Shown piece by piece: positions 34,151 through 37,759 of a DNA stretch of 37,759 nucleotides (position 1 is the stretch's first letter; every line of letters starts with the position of its first letter). The notes under the pieces are model-generated. The model did no database searches. It saw only the letters and a list, made by a program, of their open reading frames with translations, and had not been told where the DNA came from. Origin of the DNA: an uncultured Chitinophagaceae bacterium (GTDB lineage Bacteria > Bacteroidota > Bacteroidia > Chitinophagales > Chitinophagaceae); assembly GCA_934502905.1 (NCBI GenBank), contig CAKSVK010000011.1, forward strand, positions 1 to 37,759. The letters are read 5' to 3'. The position numbers and the translations under genes are program-made.

Positions 34151-34942
34151 TTACAGCTTCAGTTTTTCGAAAGCAGGTATGATCTCCCGGATACGATTCC
34201 TGTATCTTACGATGGCTCCACTTTTGTCCAGTAAAATATGCGTCGGATAGGCTTTAACAAATAAGGAGTTTGTGAGAAATGGTTCCGCCTCCGGAATGGT
34301 ATGATATGCAAGCTCTTTTTTTTGAAGAAAGGACTTCAGCTCCTTCGCTTTGTCTAATGCAAGACTCAAAAACAGGATATCATCCCGCTGCCCGTTATCC
34401 GTCACCAGTTGATTCGCTTCCGGGAATTCTTCCACACAGGGCTTACAGGCAATGAACCAGCATTTGATCAGTACAATTTTATCTTTCAGATCAGCATTGG
34501 TCCAGGTTTTTCCATGAACATCTTTGAATGTAAACGAGGGGAGCGGTTTTCCTTCCATGCCTGTAGAAAAGATCTCCGCCGCTGCAAAATACTTAATATC
34601 CCTGCTCACAGAAGGCTCCGCACCTTCCGGCAGACGGAACAACTGGTATGTCGGGTTATTATCTACTTTCAGGGGCATAAAATCGCCGGTAGACAACAGG
34701 TCCAGGAATTTCTTCCTGTCAACCGGCTGGGATGAAGCATCCAGCGCCCTGAACTCATCAAAAAGCTTGATATTGGAATAACGATAGCTATAATACCGGT
34801 TGAAGTCCCCGGAAAGCTCAGTCAGCTTCCGGGCAAAATAAGCTGTTGCCTGCTGTTTTTCATTCGATTGATTGCAGTGCATGGATGTCATAACCAATGT
34901 GAACACAGCAAGTATAGAAGCAGTAGCTTTTATGAATCGCAT
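34151..34942 (-). CDS. TlpA-like thiol-disulfide oxidoreductase, exported
   Basis: From the ATG this is a 263-aa protein; two further codons to a TTG are rejected. The N-terminal MRFIKATASILAVFTLVMTSMHC is a signal sequence; a lipoprotein Cys is possible, but the residue before it (His) is atypical. An N-terminal helical region of unknown type (about 30-120) precedes a TlpA/AhpC-TSA thioredoxin fold (about 130-260) with the redox pair C166-K-P-C169 in CWFIACKPCVEEFP, a family variant of WxxCxxC. A cis-Pro region lies in VKAYPTHILLDKSGAIV. It should reduce or oxidise disulfides outside the cytoplasm, partners unknown. It lies between two repeat-containing gaps, with the permease gene upstream on the same strand. 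Confidence 0.88.
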   Translation of the reverse strand: MRFIKATASILAVFTLVMTSMHCNQSNEKQQATAYFARKLTELSGDFNRYYSYRYSNIKLFDEFRALDASSQPVDRKKFLDLLSTGDFMPLKVDNNPTYQLFRLPEGAEPSVSRDIKYFAAAEIFSTGMEGKPLPSFTFKDVHGKTWTNADLKDKIVLIKCWFIACKPCVEEFPEANQLVTDNGQRDDILFLSLALDKAKELKSFLQKKELAYHTIPEAEPFLTNSLFVKAYPTHILLDKSGAIVRYRNRIREIIPAFEKLKL

Positions 34943-35060
34943 GAGCAACCGTTTGATGATAATAAATTTACTGCTTTTTATTGTTATTGCCTATCGCTTA
35001 TTGGTGCCCGATACCGGCGCTTACGCAAAAACGTTTTAACTATTATTATCCGAGGGATGT

Positions 35061-35094
35061 CGAAAACAGAGGCATGACAAGCTGCGGTGTTGTG
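35061..35094. repeat. Dispersed repeat family 2, copy B (short)
   Basis: CGAAAACAGA is followed directly by GGCATGACAAGCTGCGGTG. In copy A the same two words are separated by 14 more bases (TGCTTCCTGCGTCA). Copy B is thus an internally deleted version, located just after the stop of the permease gene. Confidence 0.5.
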
Positions 35095-35101
35095 TTCGGC
35101 T

Positions 35102-37438
35102 TTATTCCGTTTTCAGTCCCTTTACCGGATTTACCAACGCTGCTTTTATAACCTCCTTTCCAATGATCAACAGTGTAATCAGCAGGAGAAATACCATTGG
35201 CATCACAAACATCCACCAGCTCAATTGAATACGATATGCATACGATAACAGCCAGTGATGCATCAGGTAACCCGCTACCGGCAGCGCAATAAGCATCGCC
35301 CATGCAAGCAGCTTTATATAATCCTTTGACAGCAACATCAGCAACTGATGCATGGTAGCGCCCAATACTTTGCGTATAGACACTTCTTTGATACGTTGCG
35401 CCATGACCAGGCTTGCCAGCCCATATAAACCGAGACAGGAAATAAAAATGGCAAGCACGGTGAACCGGTTGAACAACGACATGGTAATATTATCCTGTAC
35501 ATATTGCTTATTTACCGCGTCATCTACAAATGCATAGTCAAATGGTATAACCGGAAAGTTCTTTTTAAATATGCTTTCTACTATACCGATATCTGCAGGA
35601 TGTATTTTTACGGTAGTGGTATTAGCCGGGAAAGTATTCCATACCATCACCAGCGGTTCAATCCTGTTATGCAAAGATTTAAAGTAGAAGTCCTTAACGA
35701 CACCAACGATCTTGCCTTTGTGCCAAAACCCCTCGATATCTTTTCCAACACCCGACTGCCAGCCCATCGTTTCCAGGAACGCTTCATTCACCAGAAATGC
35801 TTCCTTCTTATCAGTGGTAATGCTGTCTGATAAATTCCGTCCTTCCCGCAAATGCATTTGAAATACCGGCAGAAACTGGTCATCAATAACATAATAAGTA
35901 CACATCGTTTCTCTTTTTTCCCCTTCAAACGAAGTGTAGGTGCTTGCCAGGGTAGCATCTGCCATTCCATACCCAACGGTCACGCCTTTAACAGTGCTTT
36001 GCTGGCGAAGATCGTTTTGAAATGCGGTGACGGCGCTTTGGTACACAGAGTCACGGGGGAGAAATACATTAAGCAACTGGTCCTTTGAAAAACCCAGGTC
36101 CTGCTCCCGGATGAACTTCATCTGCTGGTGTATGACGATGGTACCTACAATCAACGCTGCCGCGATGGTAAACTGTGCAATTGTAATGGCTTTGCGCAGC
36201 CAGATACCTTTGAGGCTAAATCTCCAGCTTCCTTTCAATACACGTACAGGGTTAAAGCCGGACAGCACAAAAGCAGGATATAACCCTGCGAGTAAAATCG
36301 TTACTATAAAAATGATGCCTGTAATGGCAAGCGCCGTCAGCGGATCAATAGTGAGCCGGGTTTGCAACAGCGTATTCAATACCGGCACACTCACCTGCAC
36401 CAATATCACCGATATTAATAAAGCAATGGTGACCAATAAAAAAGACTCAAATAAAAACTGGCGGATCAACTGAAATTTATCTGCACCGCTCACTTTGCGT
36501 ATGCCCACTTCCTTTGCCCGCTCAAATGATCTTGCCGTGCTCAGGTTGATATAATTCAATATGGCAATTACCAATATAAAAACCGCCAGAACAGCAAATA
36601 TGTAGTTCGACTGCCTGCTTCCTTTTGGTGTATCCATTAGCTTTCCCTGGCTGAAATGTATATCCGGTAACGGTTCTATTTCCAGCTTGGCGCTATAACC
36701 GGCGGCGCCATCTGTATTCAGCAAAGGATCAATATTTTTCTCAGCCAGCGCTCCAAGCCGCTGTTCAACACTTTTCAGATCCGCTCCCTGCTTAAGCAGC
36801 ACATACACATACAGATCAAAATCATCCCAGACAGCAGTTGCAGAAAGATCGGCAGACAGCAAGGCATCTATACGGATATCAGAATTGGCAGGGCGGTCTT
36901 TTACAACACCGGTTACCAATAACGGCTCTCCACCACATACCAGGGTTTTTCCCAAAGCAGGTTCTTTGCCAAAATACTTTTGAGCGATGGACCGGGTAAG
37001 CACAACAGACCGGGGTTGTTGCAGGGCGGTTGGACCTCCTTCTATGAATTCAAAGCTGAAAACGGAAAATATATCTGCGTCCGTTTTATAAAATTCTTCT
37101 TCCTTAAAAACTTCGTTATTCGACCTCACTGATTGAGGCGCGTGATCTAAACGAACAGCCGTCTCCACTTCAGGAAAGCTTTGCTTTAAGGCATCTGCCA
37201 ATGCACCCGGGCTGGCAGCCAGCACGATATCAGATCCAGGCGTCTTAACTGTAGAAGTTATCCTGGCGATCCGGTCTGCATTTACATTATACCGGTCATA
37301 GGTTGACTCAAAGTGCACATACAGAAAGATGATCATACAAGCCGCAATACCAATAGACAGACCAAGTATATTAATAGCAGAGAAAGTTATATGCTTCAGC
37401 AAATTCCGCCATGCAATTTTCAGGTAGCTCTTTATCAT
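35102..37438 (-). CDS. MacB/FtsX-type ABC transporter permease
   Basis: This 778-aa inner-membrane protein has two tandem MacB-PCD/FtsX halves. The first half begins with YLKIAWRNLLKHITFSAINILGLSIGIAACMIIFLYV (an N-terminal membrane helix), then a periplasmic domain to about 280 and membrane helices near 285-400. The second starts with a helix near 425, another periplasmic domain and three C-terminal helices. Each half has the cytoplasmic FtsX signature: AKEVGIRKVSGADKFQLIRQF and IKEVSIRKVLGATMHQLLML. Such large Bacteroidota permeases work with a separate ATPase, often in efflux or envelope stress, but no ATPase gene is next to it here. A repeat-rich region flanks it on each side. Confidence 0.92.
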   Translation of the reverse strand: MIKSYLKIAWRNLLKHITFSAINILGLSIGIAACMIIFLYVHFESTYDRYNVNADRIARITSTVKTPGSDIVLAASPGALADALKQSFPEVETAVRLDHAPQSVRSNNEVFKEEEFYKTDADIFSVFSFEFIEGGPTALQQPRSVVLTRSIAQKYFGKEPALGKTLVCGGEPLLVTGVVKDRPANSDIRIDALLSADLSATAVWDDFDLYVYVLLKQGADLKSVEQRLGALAEKNIDPLLNTDGAAGYSAKLEIEPLPDIHFSQGKLMDTPKGSRQSNYIFAVLAVFILVIAILNYINLSTARSFERAKEVGIRKVSGADKFQLIRQFLFESFLLVTIALLISVILVQVSVPVLNTLLQTRLTIDPLTALAITGIIFIVTILLAGLYPAFVLSGFNPVRVLKGSWRFSLKGIWLRKAITIAQFTIAAALIVGTIVIHQQMKFIREQDLGFSKDQLLNVFLPRDSVYQSAVTAFQNDLRQQSTVKGVTVGYGMADATLASTYTSFEGEKRETMCTYYVIDDQFLPVFQMHLREGRNLSDSITTDKKEAFLVNEAFLETMGWQSGVGKDIEGFWHKGKIVGVVKDFYFKSLHNRIEPLVMVWNTFPANTTTVKIHPADIGIVESIFKKNFPVIPFDYAFVDDAVNKQYVQDNITMSLFNRFTVLAIFISCLGLYGLASLVMAQRIKEVSIRKVLGATMHQLLMLLSKDYIKLLAWAMLIALPVAGYLMHHWLLSYAYRIQLSWWMFVMPMVFLLLITLLIIGKEVIKAALVNPVKGLKTE

Positions 37439-37570
37439 TATAAACAGTTAAGGTATGATCAGCAAATAGAGAAGAATAAATATTCTGCTATCAAGTTCTT
37501 TAATAAAACGGTGAAAAACCGATCGGTGTTTCCTTTTAAGAAACTTATAACATTATGGGGCTTCGGTTCC

Positions 37571-37691
37571 GGCAAAAGCGCAGCCCTTGTAATCGAGCCA
37601 GATGCCTCATACTTCGGCATGACAAGCGGTGGTAGGGTGATCAGCTTTGGTGCAGGTGTTCAGGCTTTGGTACCAGTGCCTTGCCATTGAT
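37571..37691. repeat. Dispersed repeat family 2, copy C
   Basis: GGCAAAAGCGCAGCCC, CCAGATGCCTCATACTTCGG, CATGACAAGC and CCTTGCCATTGAT occur in the same order and nearly the same spacing as in copy A at 33910-34052. The terminal words are one base further apart here. It lies in the 321-bp gap after the permease gene start (37439-37759), which otherwise holds only the permease's promoter region and AT-rich DNA. Confidence 0.6.
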
Positions 37692-37759
37692 TTCTATGAC
37701 AAAAACAAATAGAGTCATGCTGTTTTTTTCACATATAATTCTTGTTTATTAACAACTGC

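Noticed and set aside
37313..37690. 125-codon plus-strand ORF at the right end, with a GSGKSA string
   Set aside because: The P-loop-like GSGKSA is a chance product. The frame overlaps the permease gene antisense and then repeat copy C, with no other nucleotide-binding motif.

Overview
The window looks like a chromosomal segment of a Bacteroidota bacterium, probably of the Chitinophagaceae. The evidence is a CarboxypepD_reg-type TonB-dependent receptor, DUF4197 and DUF1343 (NamZ-like) proteins, a MacB/FtsX-type permease, TPR-containing NarL-type histidine kinases, Bacteroidota -7 promoter boxes (TAnnTTTG) upstream of several genes, A-rich translation starts without clear Shine-Dalgarno sequences, and dispersed CTGCGGGAAA-type intergenic palindromes. 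No rRNA, tRNA, CRISPR array, intact insertion sequence or phage gene was seen.

Layout. 1-7.0 kb: a YjjG-type HAD nucleotidase, a TonB-dependent receptor, a 634-bp non-coding gap and DNA polymerase I. 7.1-11.8 kb: an orphan membrane histidine kinase followed by a DUF418 membrane protein, convergent with a NamZ-like muramidase and a small outer-membrane beta-barrel protein. 11.9-20.8 kb: the least familiar part. Four exported proteins (a 689-aa TPR protein, two proteins sharing a homologous C-terminal domain, and a 623-aa protein with a LamG-like end) lie on the minus strand, divergent from a TPR sensor kinase and its overlapping LuxR-type response regulator. 20.9-24.9 kb: a class II Fic AMPylase with an array of CCTAA half-sites at its promoter, glycerol kinase, and an Nfu-type Fe-S scaffold. 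24.9-31.0 kb: a sugar-transporter remnant, a GHL10 glycoside hydrolase, a MarR regulator divergent from a PLP aminotransferase with a 20-bp palindrome between them, a DUF4197 protein and a cytoplasmic GH13 enzyme. 31.2-33.8 kb: a beta-CASP metallo-beta-lactamase-fold nuclease and asd. 33.8-37.8 kb: repeat-rich intergenic DNA, a TlpA-like thioredoxin and a MacB/FtsX-type permease.

The strongest discovery lies between the nuclease gene and asd (32578-32766). A near-consensus promoter is followed almost at once by a 19-codon ORF in which 11 codons are Thr, Ile or Lys, all end products of the pathway Asd feeds. The end of the ORF and the DNA after it can fold as a protector hairpin, an antiterminator, or an 8-bp terminator with a 6-T run. 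These are mutually exclusive in the order of a classical ribosome-mediated attenuator, in a very compact form. Second are the 12.0-20.8 kb secreted-protein/two-component locus and the CCTAA array upstream of fic.

All assignments come from reading motifs by eye. No database search or folding program was run, and residue ranges are approximate.
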